Made by a program: the position numbers and the translations under genes. From the NCBI GenBank assembly GCA_964462945.1, contig CAYWZW010000096.1, positions 1 through 16,766 on the forward strand: 16,766 nt of DNA, in the 5' to 3' direction. Each line of letters opens with the position of its first letter. The stretch's first letter is position 1. Below, in pieces: positions 1 through 7,307 of this stretch. Source of the stretch: GCA-020343675 sp964462945 (GTDB lineage Bacteria > Planctomycetota > Phycisphaerae > Sedimentisphaerales > Anaerobacaceae). Under the pieces are notes generated by a model, which saw only the letters and a list, made by a program, of their open reading frames with translations, did no database searches and was not told where the DNA came from.

Positions 1-1737
1 TGGTGGGGACACAGAATACCTGTCTGGCATTTTACTTTAGAAGGTGGTGAGGAAAAGTATTCCGACGCCATCCAGCAGCTTACGAACTTTCTCCAGAAAT
101 GTGGTTCTGTCGGGCAAATATGGCCTTACAGAAAAGAAAATGACCTGTATACCGTCTATGTCTGCCTGCAAGACGCTCAAGATGACTCGCTCCTTGACGC
201 TCTCGCCACATATAGCATAGGAATCGCCAATTCTGCACAGGCATATGATTCGGATGACGCATTGGAATCGGGTCAGCCAACCCCCGTTCGGATAAAAAGT
301 TATGAGAGGGAAGCTCTCGATTTCCTCGAATGCTATGTTGTCACCGAAATCAACCGTGATGAGGATGTTCTTGACACGTGGTTTAGTTCGGCGCTTTGGC
401 CGTTCAGCACGTTGGGCTGGCCGGATGAGAGTCCCGATCTCAAGACGTTTTATCCGGGTGATGTGCTTTGTACGGCGAGAGAGATCATCACGTTATGGGT
501 CTCGCGGATGGTGATGATGGGACAATACTGTGCGGGCGATATCCCGTTCCGGGATGTGTATATTCACGCGATGATTCAGGATGGTGAAGGTCGCAAGATG
601 TCCAAGAGTCTGGGCAACGGCATTGACCCGCTGGTAGCCATCGACAGCCACGGGGCGGACGCGATGCGTTTTACGTTAGCCAGCATGACCACGGACACAC
701 AGGATATCCGGATGCCGGTTGTATCCATGACGCTGCCGGACGGGCGCGAAGCCAACACCTCGCCGAAGTTCGATATCGGGCGAAACTTCTGCAACAAGCT
801 CTGGAACGCCTCACGTTTCGCCCTGATGAATCTTGAGGGAATCGACCCGGCCGCCTTCGATGCCGGGAAAATGGATATTACCGATAAGTGGATTCTCTCC
901 CGCCTGGCCAGGACGATTTCCGAGGTCATGGAATCTCTGGAACAGTTCAAATACAGCGAGCCATTGGCAAGCCTTTACAGGTTTTTCTGGAACGATTTCT
1001 GCGACTGGTATCTCGAGTGGGCCAAGCCGCGAATGCAGGATGAGCAGAACAAATCAATCGCCCAAAACGTATTGGCCTTTGTGTTGGACCAGACGTTGCG
1101 CCTGTTGCATCCGTTCGTGCCGTTTATCACGGAAGGGATATTCCAGAAACTCAATGAGGTCGCGCCGGTCAGAGGTCTTGAGGGGCTGACGGAAATTGGA
1201 AGCGCCGGCGCGCTGGTCATCGCCGAATGGCCCCGGACAATTGACTCCCTGCAGGAGCCGGATGCCGAGAGGCAAATCGAGATTATACAAGCTGTCATTC
1301 GGGCCATCCGGGACATTAGAAACAATAGGAATATCCCGCCGAAGGAGCTCTTAGTCGTGTCCGCAAAGTCACCGCAGGAGACGGCCGACATTCTGGCTCA
1401 AAACGCAGGTCTCATCGCGCAATTGGCGGGTGTGAAGGAATTTCAAGCCGGGACTGATATTGTAAAACCGGCCAATGCAGCGGTCGCAATTACAGGTACA
1501 ACAGAGGTTTACGTCCATGAGGCGATCGATCCGGAAGCGGAACGGCAGCGATTTGAGAAACAGAAACAGCAGATAGAAAAAGCCAAGGAAGCTGTGGAAG
1601 CCAAGCTAAGTAATGAGAATTTTCTGGCCAAAGCCAAGCCGCAGGTCGTCGCTCAGACTAAAGACAAGCTGGCCCAGCTTATAGAACAGTTAGAGACCAT
1701 TAAAAGGCACTTGTCGGAATTGGAAAATAGTGAATGA
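1..1737 (+). CDS. valS: Valine--tRNA ligase, C-terminal part (5' end outside window)
   Basis: This gene charges tRNA-Val with valine in the cytoplasm. The frame is open from base 1, so the window holds the last 578 residues. The visible part starts at the class I ValS motif WWGHRIPVW (residues 1-9) and continues with EDVLDTWFSSALWPFSTLGW from residue 121 and the ATP-binding KMSKS loop at residues 199-203. An anticodon-binding helical domain follows, and the end is a charged coiled coil (about 510-575), the tRNA-contacting arm typical of ValS. About 110 residues separate WWGHRIPVW from the DVLDTW block. In E. coli ValS, as I recall it, the gap is about 30, so there is an insert of roughly 80 residues in the connective region, probably a lineage trait. 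The stop is TGA at 1735-1737. The HIGH motif and most of the editing domain lie upstream of the window. Identity is certain; the role of the insert is unknown. Confidence 0.97.
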   Translation, partial: WWGHRIPVWHFTLEGGEEKYSDAIQQLTNFLQKCGSVGQIWPYRKENDLYTVYVCLQDAQDDSLLDALATYSIGIANSAQAYDSDDALESGQPTPVRIKSYEREALDFLECYVVTEINRDEDVLDTWFSSALWPFSTLGWPDESPDLKTFYPGDVLCTAREIITLWVSRMVMMGQYCAGDIPFRDVYIHAMIQDGEGRKMSKSLGNGIDPLVAIDSHGADAMRFTLASMTTDTQDIRMPVVSMTLPDGREANTSPKFDIGRNFCNKLWNASRFALMNLEGIDPAAFDAGKMDITDKWILSRLARTISEVMESLEQFKYSEPLASLYRFFWNDFCDWYLEWAKPRMQDEQNKSIAQNVLAFVLDQTLRLLHPFVPFITEGIFQKLNEVAPVRGLEGLTEIGSAGALVIAEWPRTIDSLQEPDAERQIEIIQAVIRAIRDIRNNRNIPPKELLVVSAKSPQETADILAQNAGLIAQLAGVKEFQAGTDIVKPANAAVAITGTTEVYVHEAIDPEAERQRFEKQKQQIEKAKEAVEAKLSNENFLAKAKPQVVAQTKDKLAQLIEQLETIKRHLSELENSE

Positions 1738-1777
1738 CTAAGCTCGTTCCTGGATGCCAGATAAAGGTAGCACCAAG

Positions 1778-2173
1778 ATGGAAATGGAAGCCGAATTATC
1801 GCGTATAATCATAAACGAGATGTCCGACCAGCAGGTCATTGTCCTGAAAGAGCGTCACGGCAATCGGAGCTTTCCAATCGTGATCGGCATCGTTGAGATT
1901 TTTGCCATCGACCGCCGCTTGAAGGGTATCAAGCCGGCCCGTCCGATGACGCACGATCTACTGGCTAATATCATTGAAAATCTCGGTGCTAAGATAGAAA
2001 AGATAGTCATCAGTGACTTGCGCCACCACGTGTTCTATGCCAAGATATATTTGAGCCTGGATGGGCGGACCATCGAGATCGATTCCCGCCCTTCCGATGC
2101 GATTGCCTTATGTGCGGCCTCGAATGCACCTATTTATGTGGCTGATCATGTTTTTGAGCAGGCTTCTCAATAA
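1778..2173 (+). CDS. Bifunctional nuclease family protein (DUF151)
   Basis: A small soluble protein of 131 residues, matching the DUF151/BFN domain over nearly its whole length. It shows the family pattern of an N-terminal strand ending in VIVLKERHGNRSFPIVIG, then RPMTHDLL, and a C-terminal block IDSRPSDAIALC followed by APIYV. Plant members were described as bifunctional nucleases; the bacterial role is not settled, so nuclease activity is only a family label here. I chose ATG 1778 over the in-frame ATG at 1754 because AAGGTAG sits about 7 nt upstream of 1778 while 1754 has no Shine-Dalgarno. The gene follows valS by 40 nt and may be cotranscribed with it. Its last 44 bp overlap the 3' end of convergent lspA. 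Confidence 0.88.
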   Translation: MEMEAELSRIIINEMSDQQVIVLKERHGNRSFPIVIGIVEIFAIDRRLKGIKPARPMTHDLLANIIENLGAKIEKIVISDLRHHVFYAKIYLSLDGRTIEIDSRPSDAIALCAASNAPIYVADHVFEQASQ

Positions 2174-2708
2174 GCAGGGTCGAGATGATCAGCAAGCCGA
2201 CCCCCACGCAGAGCAGGCTGTCCGCGACGTTAAAAGTATGCCAGTGATAGCTGCGGTAATAGACGTCGATAAAGTCCCGCACGGAGCCGTCATTGAATAT
2301 TCTGTCGTACAGATTGCCGCAAACACCGGCGGCGAATAGACCTAAAGCAATATGAACCAATCTTTGGCGGCTCCCGCTGAAAAGAAAAACCGCGAAGATC
2401 GCTGCAATTGCAATGGTCGAAACCGCCGTCAGGAAATAAGATTTGCCGGCGAACCAGCCGAAAGCCGCCCCGTTGTTCAGCGCCGGCACCAACTGCAAGA
2501 AGCCCTCCACGACGGGAAATGCCTCACGAGGCTTCAGCCAGTCAAATACCGCCTTCTTGCTCCACAAATCCAGCGCCAGCCCCCCGAACATCAGCGACCA
2601 GAACGCCAGATGCGCCCATGAATCCGGCAGCACGAGCGGCACTGGCTTCGAGAAGACCCGATTCAGAGTCAGTTGATCCCCCGTTTCTTCCATCTTGGTT
2701 TCAGTCAT
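2130..2708 (-). CDS. lspA: Lipoprotein signal peptidase (signal peptidase II)
   Basis: An inner-membrane aspartyl protease of 192 residues that cleaves the signal peptide of prolipoproteins after lipidation. Numbered from ATG 2708, the family blocks are all present: LDLWSK near residue 46, NNGAAFGWFAG at 78-88, GNLYDR at 131-136, then VRDFIDVY with catalytic Asp145 and FNVADS with catalytic Asp163. The 18-residue spacing between the two aspartates fits the family. Four hydrophobic segments surround these motifs. A polar N-terminal extension of about 30 residues precedes the first membrane helix. ATG 2708 is preferred over the upstream in-frame TTG at 2714 because GGTGAG lies 8 nt before the ATG and only 2 nt before the TTG. 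The stop is TAG. A strong promoter candidate lies about 70-97 bp upstream. Confidence 0.95.
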   Translation of the reverse strand: MTETKMEETGDQLTLNRVFSKPVPLVLPDSWAHLAFWSLMFGGLALDLWSKKAVFDWLKPREAFPVVEGFLQLVPALNNGAAFGWFAGKSYFLTAVSTIAIAAIFAVFLFSGSRQRLVHIALGLFAAGVCGNLYDRIFNDGSVRDFIDVYYRSYHWHTFNVADSLLCVGVGLLIISTLLIEKPAQKHDQPHK

Positions 2709-2777
2709 AATCAATGCTCACCGTGTCCTATTGCCTGTCCGTCACAACTGTCGCCGCCCGTTTTCAATCGGCAGGGA

Positions 2778-2805
2778 ATTATATCACAGTAAGTGCCGCC
2801 GTCAA
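2778..2805 (-). promoter_or_regulatory. Sigma70-type promoter for lspA
   Basis: Read on the minus strand: -35 TTGACG (2805-2800), a 16-nt spacer, and a perfect -10 TATAAT (2783-2778) preceded by TGA, an extended -10 element. Transcription would start near 2770, leaving a leader of about 60 nt before ATG 2708. It is back to back with the gpmI promoter. Assigned from consensus match only. Confidence 0.72.
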
Positions 2806-2856
2806 AACCTTTTAGCACCGGTGGAGATTTTGCCTCCGAGGCTTCTCTCTAAATGT

Positions 2857-2885
2857 TTGACATACCCGGCACGACATTATATCAT
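2857..2885 (+). promoter_or_regulatory. Sigma70-type promoter for gpmI
   Basis: A perfect -35 TTGACA (2857-2862), a 17-nt spacer and -10 TATCAT (2880-2885, 5 of 6 consensus bases). The predicted start near 2892 gives a leader of about 75 nt before the gpmI ATG, and that leader contains the hairpin at 2914-2934. Assigned from consensus match and position. Confidence 0.72.
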
Positions 2886-2913
2886 ATTTCGATTCGCTTG
2901 GGCCATGAGATGC

Positions 2914-2940
2914 AGACGAGGTTATACCTCGTCTTTGTTG
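2914..2940 (+). promoter_or_regulatory. Leader hairpin followed by T-rich run (possible attenuator)
   Basis: Perfect 9-bp arms, AGACGAGGT (2914-2922) and ACCTCGTCT (2926-2934), with a TAT loop, followed at once by TTTGTTG. The element lies between the predicted gpmI start site and its Shine-Dalgarno (GGAAAGG, 2949-2955). It has the form of a weak intrinsic terminator, or it could be a 5' stabilising stem. On the opposite strand no T-run follows, so it is not a terminator for leftward transcription. Confidence 0.5.
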
Positions 2941-2965
2941 TATTAGCTGGAAAGGTTTCTTTCTT

Positions 2966-4540
2966 ATGACGAAACGAAAAGCGACGTTGGAAAACAGACC
3001 GTTCGTGCTTATCATCCGAGACGGCTGGGGATATAACCCTGATCCGGCTGAAGATAAATACAACGCCGTCAAGTGCGCCAATACACCGGTGGACGATATG
3101 CTGATGGCCGAATTTCCGAACTGCCTTGTCCATACCAGCGGGGAAGATGTGGGCCTGCCCGAGGGGACGATGGGCAATAGCGAGGTGGGACATCAGAATA
3201 TCGGAGCCGGCAGAATCGTGCCGCAGGAATCCGTAAGAATCAGCAAAACCATTCGAGACGGGTCGTTCTTTGAGAATAAGGAGTTTCTGAAGGCCGTCGA
3301 ATTTGCGAAGGACCATAACGGCAAATTGCACCTTATGGGCCTGTGCAGCGATATCGGCGTCCATTCGCTTTTGGTTCACCTGTACGGCCTGCTTGAATTG
3401 GCGAAGAGAAACGACGTCCAGAACGTTTTCATTCACGCCTTCACCGACGGTCGGGATTCGCCGCCCGACAGCGGAGCCGGGTACATAGCCGATATCGAAA
3501 AAAAGGCCAAGGAAATAGGCGTGGGCAAAATCGCGTCTGTGATGGGCAGGTTCTACGGGATGGACCGCGACAGCAGGTGGGACCGCGTGCAAAAGGCTTA
3601 TGAGTGCATGAGGATAGGCAAAGGCATCAAAGCCACCAGCGCCTCCGAGGCCGTGGCCAAGAGCTATGAAAATCGAATAACGGACGAATTCATCGAGCCG
3701 ACGTGCATCGTCAATGAGGATGGCGAGCCGGCAGCGACGATAAAAGACGGCGATGGCGTCGTGTTTTTCAACTTTCGCGGCGACAGGCCGCGAGAAATCG
3801 CACGGGCGCTCGTCGAGCCGGATTTCAAAGAATTTCCAAGAATGGCCAAACCGGACATACATTTTGTGTGTTTGACCGAGTACGATGCCACGCTGCCGGC
3901 CCCTGTGGCATTTCCGAAGCTGCCGAAAATGAAGAATATCCTGGGAGCGTATTGGGGCTCGCTGGGGCTCAAACAATTTCGTTGTGCTGAAACGGAAAAA
4001 TACGCGCACGTCACTTTCTTCTTCAATGACTATACGGAAAAGCCGTTTCCCGGCGAAGACAGGCAAATCGTGCCTTCGCCGCGCGTTCGCACATACGATT
4101 TGAAGCCGGAGATGAGTGCTTACGAGGTGGCCGAGGTGGCGCTGGAAAGACTGGATTCGAGTAAATACGATGTGGTGGTGATCAATTTTGCCAATCCGGA
4201 CATGGTCGGGCACACGGGCATATTGTCCGCCGCGGTTAAGGCCGCCGAGGTGGTAGATCAATGTGTCGGCAGGATACTCGACAAGGTCAAGAGCCTGGGG
4301 GGCATAGCAATCATTACGGCCGATCACGGCAACTTTGAGAAAATGTGGGATACGGCAAAGAATCAGCCGCACACCGCTCACACCGTCGGCGACGTGCCGC
4401 TGATTGTATTCGACGAACGCTATAAAGGACGGAAGCTGCGCCAGGGCGGCAGATTAGCCGACGTCGGCCCCACCCTGCTGGAAATGATGGATCTGCCGCA
4501 GCCGGAAGAAATGACCGGCCAGAGCCTTTTTGAAAACTGA
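2966..4540 (+). CDS. gpmI: 2,3-bisphosphoglycerate-independent phosphoglycerate mutase
   Basis: A cytoplasmic glycolytic/gluconeogenic enzyme interconverting 3- and 2-phosphoglycerate with two bound metal ions. Its 524 residues fit the iPGM family (about 510). Alkaline-phosphatase-fold motifs are in order: metal-binding Asp19 in RDGWG, the phosphoserine nucleophile Ser72 in GTMGNSEVGHQNIGAG, HAFTDGRDSPP in the phosphotransferase lid domain, then NFANPDMVGHTG, TADHGNFEKM and PHTAHTVGDVPL supplying the C-terminal metal and substrate ligands. ATG 2966 is chosen because GGAAAGG ends 10 nt upstream and family homology begins within 12 residues. The TGA stop forms part of a tandem repeat that starts the downstream lower-GC region. 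The upstream promoter and hairpin leader suggest it is transcribed on its own. A long antisense open frame over most of the gene is a codon-bias shadow. Confidence 0.97.
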   Translation: MTKRKATLENRPFVLIIRDGWGYNPDPAEDKYNAVKCANTPVDDMLMAEFPNCLVHTSGEDVGLPEGTMGNSEVGHQNIGAGRIVPQESVRISKTIRDGSFFENKEFLKAVEFAKDHNGKLHLMGLCSDIGVHSLLVHLYGLLELAKRNDVQNVFIHAFTDGRDSPPDSGAGYIADIEKKAKEIGVGKIASVMGRFYGMDRDSRWDRVQKAYECMRIGKGIKATSASEAVAKSYENRITDEFIEPTCIVNEDGEPAATIKDGDGVVFFNFRGDRPREIARALVEPDFKEFPRMAKPDIHFVCLTEYDATLPAPVAFPKLPKMKNILGAYWGSLGLKQFRCAETEKYAHVTFFFNDYTEKPFPGEDRQIVPSPRVRTYDLKPEMSAYEVAEVALERLDSSKYDVVVINFANPDMVGHTGILSAAVKAAEVVDQCVGRILDKVKSLGGIAIITADHGNFEKMWDTAKNQPHTAHTVGDVPLIVFDERYKGRKLRQGGRLADVGPTLLEMMDLPQPEEMTGQSLFEN

Positions 4541-4557
4541 TAAAAAGGGGATAAAAA
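4530..4557 (+). promoter_or_regulatory. Weak promoter candidate for the zeta-like cassette
   Basis: TTGAAA (4530-4535), a 16-nt spacer and TAAAAA (4552-4557). The -35 lies in the last codons of gpmI and the -10 in the second copy of the tandem repeat. Half of the match comes from a poly-A tract, so this is only a suggestion; read-through from gpmI is equally possible. Confidence 0.28.
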
Positions 4558-4560
4558 GGG
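4539..4560 (+). repeat. Two tandem 11-bp direct repeats
   Basis: GATAAAAAGGG occurs twice head to tail (4539-4549 and 4550-4560), followed by GTCAGG. The first copy begins inside the gpmI stop codon. Possible origins are a slippage or insertion scar at the edge of the lower-GC cassette, or a regulatory site for it. Confidence 0.85.
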
Positions 4561-4562
4561 GT

Positions 4563-4592
4563 CAGGAGCATTTTCATTCGACTTAATGCCTG
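4563..4592 (+). repeat. Imperfect hairpin abutting the zeta-like gene start
   Basis: CAG-GA-GCATT (4563-4572) can pair with AATGC-CTG (4585-4592), leaving a GA bulge and a 12-nt loop. The 3' arm ends directly against the GTG start at 4593. It could mask translation initiation. The bulged form with a G-rich 5' foot (GGGGT) also resembles REP-type hairpins that move with IS200-like transposases; that reading is speculative. Confidence 0.45.
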
Positions 4593-5195
4593 GTGAGAAA
4601 GAAGCAAGAACCAACTTGTTTTATTATTGCGGGGCCGAACGGTGCAGGAAAAACTACATTTGCATTACGCTATTTGCCGCAAATAGCGGGTTGCCGCAAC
4701 TTTGTCAATGCCGACCTCATTGCTTATGGTATTTCGCCCTTTGACTCATTATCAGCTCAATATGAAGCCGGTCGCCTCTTTCTTCGCGAGATATATGCAA
4801 ATATCGACAAGCGCGTAGATTTCGCTTTTGAAACGACATTGGCAGGCCGAAGCCATATAAGTCTGCTGAAAAAACTCAAACAGGACGGCTGGCAGATTGT
4901 CCTTTTTTTCTTGTGGATACCTGACGCAGCTTTTTCAAAAAGCCGAATTCGTGAGCGCGTGAAACATGGCGGACATAATATTCCTGATGATGCAATTTAT
5001 CGCCGCTATCCTCGTATAATGCGCAACTTCATAAAAACTTACATCCCTCTTTGCGATAAAACGCTTTGCTATGACAATTCTGGGCCTAAGCCCGTTCCTG
5101 TTTTCGAACAGGACGGCAAAGACCGATGTATTTTTATTCAAAATGTATACGGGAGAATTTTGAGGCAATCAGATGACTACAAAGCGACCAAGTAA
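4593..5195 (+). CDS. Zeta-toxin-like P-loop kinase (COG4185-type predicted ATPase)
   Basis: A 200-residue P-loop protein of the zeta toxin / 'predicted ABC-type ATPase' group. Characterised zeta toxins phosphorylate UDP-N-acetylglucosamine and so poison cell-wall synthesis; the substrate here is unproven. Walker A GPNGAGKT is at residues 14-21. NADLIA follows with candidate catalytic Asp41, then YEAGRLFL (57-64), FAFETTLAGR with Glu80 and Thr81, and a late RIRERVKHGGHNIPDDAIYRRY block typical of the family. The only start after the in-frame stop at 4584 is GTG 4593 (CTG 4590 apart). It lacks a close Shine-Dalgarno (AGGAG ends 24 nt upstream) and sits against a hairpin, which suggests weak translation. 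The 3' end overlaps a 58-residue ORF. Hand-counted GC in four 60-base blocks (4621, 4861, 4981, 5041) is 35-48%, against 63% in one block each of gpmI and mutL, pointing to transfer. Confidence 0.85.
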   Translation: MRKKQEPTCFIIAGPNGAGKTTFALRYLPQIAGCRNFVNADLIAYGISPFDSLSAQYEAGRLFLREIYANIDKRVDFAFETTLAGRSHISLLKKLKQDGWQIVLFFLWIPDAAFSKSRIRERVKHGGHNIPDDAIYRRYPRIMRNFIKTYIPLCDKTLCYDNSGPKPVPVFEQDGKDRCIFIQNVYGRILRQSDDYKATK

Positions 5196-5349
5196 AATGG
5201 CGATAGAAGCCGGCAGATGCCTTAGACAAGCCGTGCGGGAAGAACTAAGAAAAAAAGCATTGCTTGGCCAGTATGTTATTATAAACCGTAACGGCAAAGC
5301 CTGCCGCGTTTCCGCCAAACAGGCTCTGAAAATTGCCAGAGCCAAATGA
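5173..5349 (+). CDS. Small 58-aa protein overlapping the zeta-like gene; candidate antitoxin
   Basis: ATG 5173 to TGA 5349 encodes 58 residues and overlaps the end of the zeta-like gene by 23 nt in another frame. A good Shine-Dalgarno (TGAGG, 5161-5165) lies 7 nt upstream, stronger than anything before the kinase gene. The product has a basic N-terminus (MTTKRPSKM), a predicted amphipathic helix (AIEAGRCLRQAVREELRKK), and a short strand-turn-strand stretch GQYVIINRNGKACRV followed by SAKQAL. I do not recognise a named family. Small proteins with a 'G-x-x-V-x-x-x-R-N-G-K' style C-terminal half next to COG4185 kinases are familiar to me but not firmly characterised. The overlap implies translational coupling, consistent with a toxin-antitoxin pair in toxin-first order. 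That function is an inference. Confidence 0.72.
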   Translation: MTTKRPSKMAIEAGRCLRQAVREELRKKALLGQYVIINRNGKACRVSAKQALKIARAK

Positions 5350-5531
5350 TTTGCCTTGTCCTGCCACAGAGCACTATGTTACGTGATCAGACACATTCTG
5401 TATTCGACCGCAATCCTTAATTATTTTTACTGAGCCCAATCCCAAAGCGGATATGTCATACCCTCTGGCATGTTGCATCATAACAACTTGCTACTGGAAT
5501 TCCGGCAAGAAATCAATACAATAAAACAGCT
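5350..5531. other. Intergenic region before mutL
   Basis: 182 bases with no credible ORF. A TACAAT (5517-5522) lies 9 nt before the mutL ATG, with TTGCTA (5489-5494) further upstream at a poor 22-nt spacing. There is no Shine-Dalgarno before ATG 5532. I see no convincing terminator for the cassette. A GCCACAG at 5365 was considered as a cobalamin riboswitch box and rejected. Confidence 0.5.
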
Positions 5532-7307
5532 ATGGGGCAGATAGCTGTACTTGACCAGAATATGATCAATATGATCGCCGCCGGGGAGGTCATTGAGCGC
5601 CCGGCCAGCGTGGTCAAGGAGCTGATGGAAAACAGCATCGATGCAGGGGCGACAAAAATAGCCGTCTCCATTGAAGATGGCGGCAGGAAACTGATCTCGG
5701 TCGCCGATAATGGCGGCGGGATGGACGAAGAGGATCTGGCCCGCGCGTTCGAGTCGCACACAACCAGCAAAATCAGAACCAGCGCCGACCTGCACGGCAT
5801 ATCGACGCTCGGTTTCAGGGGCGAGGCGTTGGCGAGCATCGCCTCGGTGTCGCAAGTCAAAGCAGTGAGCCGAATCACAGATTCGGCGGCCGCCCACTGC
5901 ATCGAGATTGATTGTGGGAACATGGGCAGCGTCGCTCCGTGCAGCGCCGATTTCGGCACAACCATCCAGGTCAGAGACATCTTCTATAAGCTGCCGGCCA
6001 GGCGCAAGTTCCTGCGGACCGCCAACACCGAAATGGGCTATGTCAGCGAGCAGTTTACACGCATGGCTCTTGCCAGTGAGAACCTGGATTTGACACTGAC
6101 ACACAACGGTCGAGAGATTCATCGGTTGTCAGGCAAGCAAGACCTATGTCGGCGAATCGCCGAGCTGTTTCCGATGCTGTCGATCAGAGCTTCGAACGAT
6201 TTGATTGAAGCCAGAAGCAGTGAGAAGGGGCTCCACATTTTCGCTTTGTTGGGCAAGCCCGGCATTTCAAGGACAAATAATAGATTTCAATACATATTTT
6301 TGAACGGGCGATTCATCCGCGACAAGTTCATTTCCCACGCCATCAAAGAGGCCTATCGCGGGCTGCTGGAGCCCAGCAGGTTCCCCGTCGTTTTCTTGTT
6401 CATCCAAATGCCCTGCGAAGATTATGACGTCAACGTGCATCCGACAAAGATTGAGGTGCGTTTCTACAATGCCAACCTGGTTCATTCGCAGATTCTCGGC
6501 GTCCTGCGGGAGAAGCTCCTGGGCGCTGACCTTGAAACGGAAGGTAAGCTGCCTTCAGCTCCGATGCCCGGAAGCGGTTCGGCACGCTCGGCGTCGGTGT
6601 CGGGCCCAAAAATTGCCGATGCGATGGCGGAGTTCTTCAGGAAGCACAGACCTGGTCAGGCGCAGCAGCACATCGGATTTCGCCCGCCATCTCGGTCCGT
6701 GATGCGCGATGTCTCGCCGGAGAAACCTGTGCCATACGACAAGAAGTTCCTGCAAATACACGACAGTTTCATTGTGGCGCAGACGGACGATGGATTTGTC
6801 ATTATCGACCAGCACGCTCTTCACGAACGGATCCTGTACGAAGACTTGTGCAAACGGATACGCAACGGCAAACTGCAATCGCAGAGGCTGCTGATACCCG
6901 AGAGCTTTGAGGTGACCGTCTCCGGGGCTGAGGCGTTCGAAAGTCATGCCGGGCTGATTGACAAATTAGGAATCGAGCTTGTCCCGTTCGGCCCCAAGAC
7001 CATGGCCGTCCAAGGGTTTCCGACGCTGCTGTCGAGCGTTCAGCCGCTCGACTTCGTTCAGGATTTAATGGACCTGCTGGAGCACACGGATGCAGGTCCG
7101 GATGCAGAGAAACTGCTCGAGGAGGTCTTGAACATGGTCGCGTGTAAGGCCGCAATCAAGGCGGGCCAAAAACTCACCGACAGCGAAATCGAGCAACTGC
7201 TTGCCGACAGGCGGGAAGCCGAGTCTGCAAGCCGCTGTCCCCACGGCCGGCCCACCACAATAAAATTCTCGATAACCGACCTGGAAAAACAGTTCAAGAG
7301 AACCTGA
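5532..7307 (+). CDS. mutL: DNA mismatch repair protein MutL, endonuclease type
   Basis: A 591-residue MutL, the matchmaker ATPase between MutS and downstream strand processing. The N-terminal GHKL ATPase has ELMENSIDAG with Glu30 and Asn34, DNGGGM (59-64), and GFRGEAL (94-100). The S5-fold transducer includes KLPARRKFL. After a Pro/Ser/Arg-rich linker (about 330-400), the C-terminal dimerisation domain carries the endonuclease motif DQHA-x2-E-x4-E (Asp426, Glu432, Glu437) and the metal-site elements ACKAAIKAG (Cys538) and CPHGRP (Cys569-His571). It is therefore predicted to nick DNA itself, as in bacteria lacking MutH. ATG 5532 is fixed by homology (IAAGEVIERPASVVKEL from residue 15) although no Shine-Dalgarno precedes it. 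The stop overlaps the next start by 1 nt (TGATG). Confidence 0.97.
   Translation: MGQIAVLDQNMINMIAAGEVIERPASVVKELMENSIDAGATKIAVSIEDGGRKLISVADNGGGMDEEDLARAFESHTTSKIRTSADLHGISTLGFRGEALASIASVSQVKAVSRITDSAAAHCIEIDCGNMGSVAPCSADFGTTIQVRDIFYKLPARRKFLRTANTEMGYVSEQFTRMALASENLDLTLTHNGREIHRLSGKQDLCRRIAELFPMLSIRASNDLIEARSSEKGLHIFALLGKPGISRTNNRFQYIFLNGRFIRDKFISHAIKEAYRGLLEPSRFPVVFLFIQMPCEDYDVNVHPTKIEVRFYNANLVHSQILGVLREKLLGADLETEGKLPSAPMPGSGSARSASVSGPKIADAMAEFFRKHRPGQAQQHIGFRPPSRSVMRDVSPEKPVPYDKKFLQIHDSFIVAQTDDGFVIIDQHALHERILYEDLCKRIRNGKLQSQRLLIPESFEVTVSGAEAFESHAGLIDKLGIELVPFGPKTMAVQGFPTLLSSVQPLDFVQDLMDLLEHTDAGPDAEKLLEEVLNMVACKAAIKAGQKLTDSEIEQLLADRREAESASRCPHGRPTTIKFSITDLEKQFKRT

Noticed and set aside
2882..4381. 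499-residue open frame antisense to gpmI
   Set aside because: It lies opposite a complete gpmI with all active-site motifs, has no recognisable domain, and such antisense frames are common with GC-rich third positions.
5360..5375. Cobalamin riboswitch box near GCCACAG
   Set aside because: The conserved GCCACTG core does not match, the other B12 riboswitch elements are missing, and mutL lies between this site and the importer.
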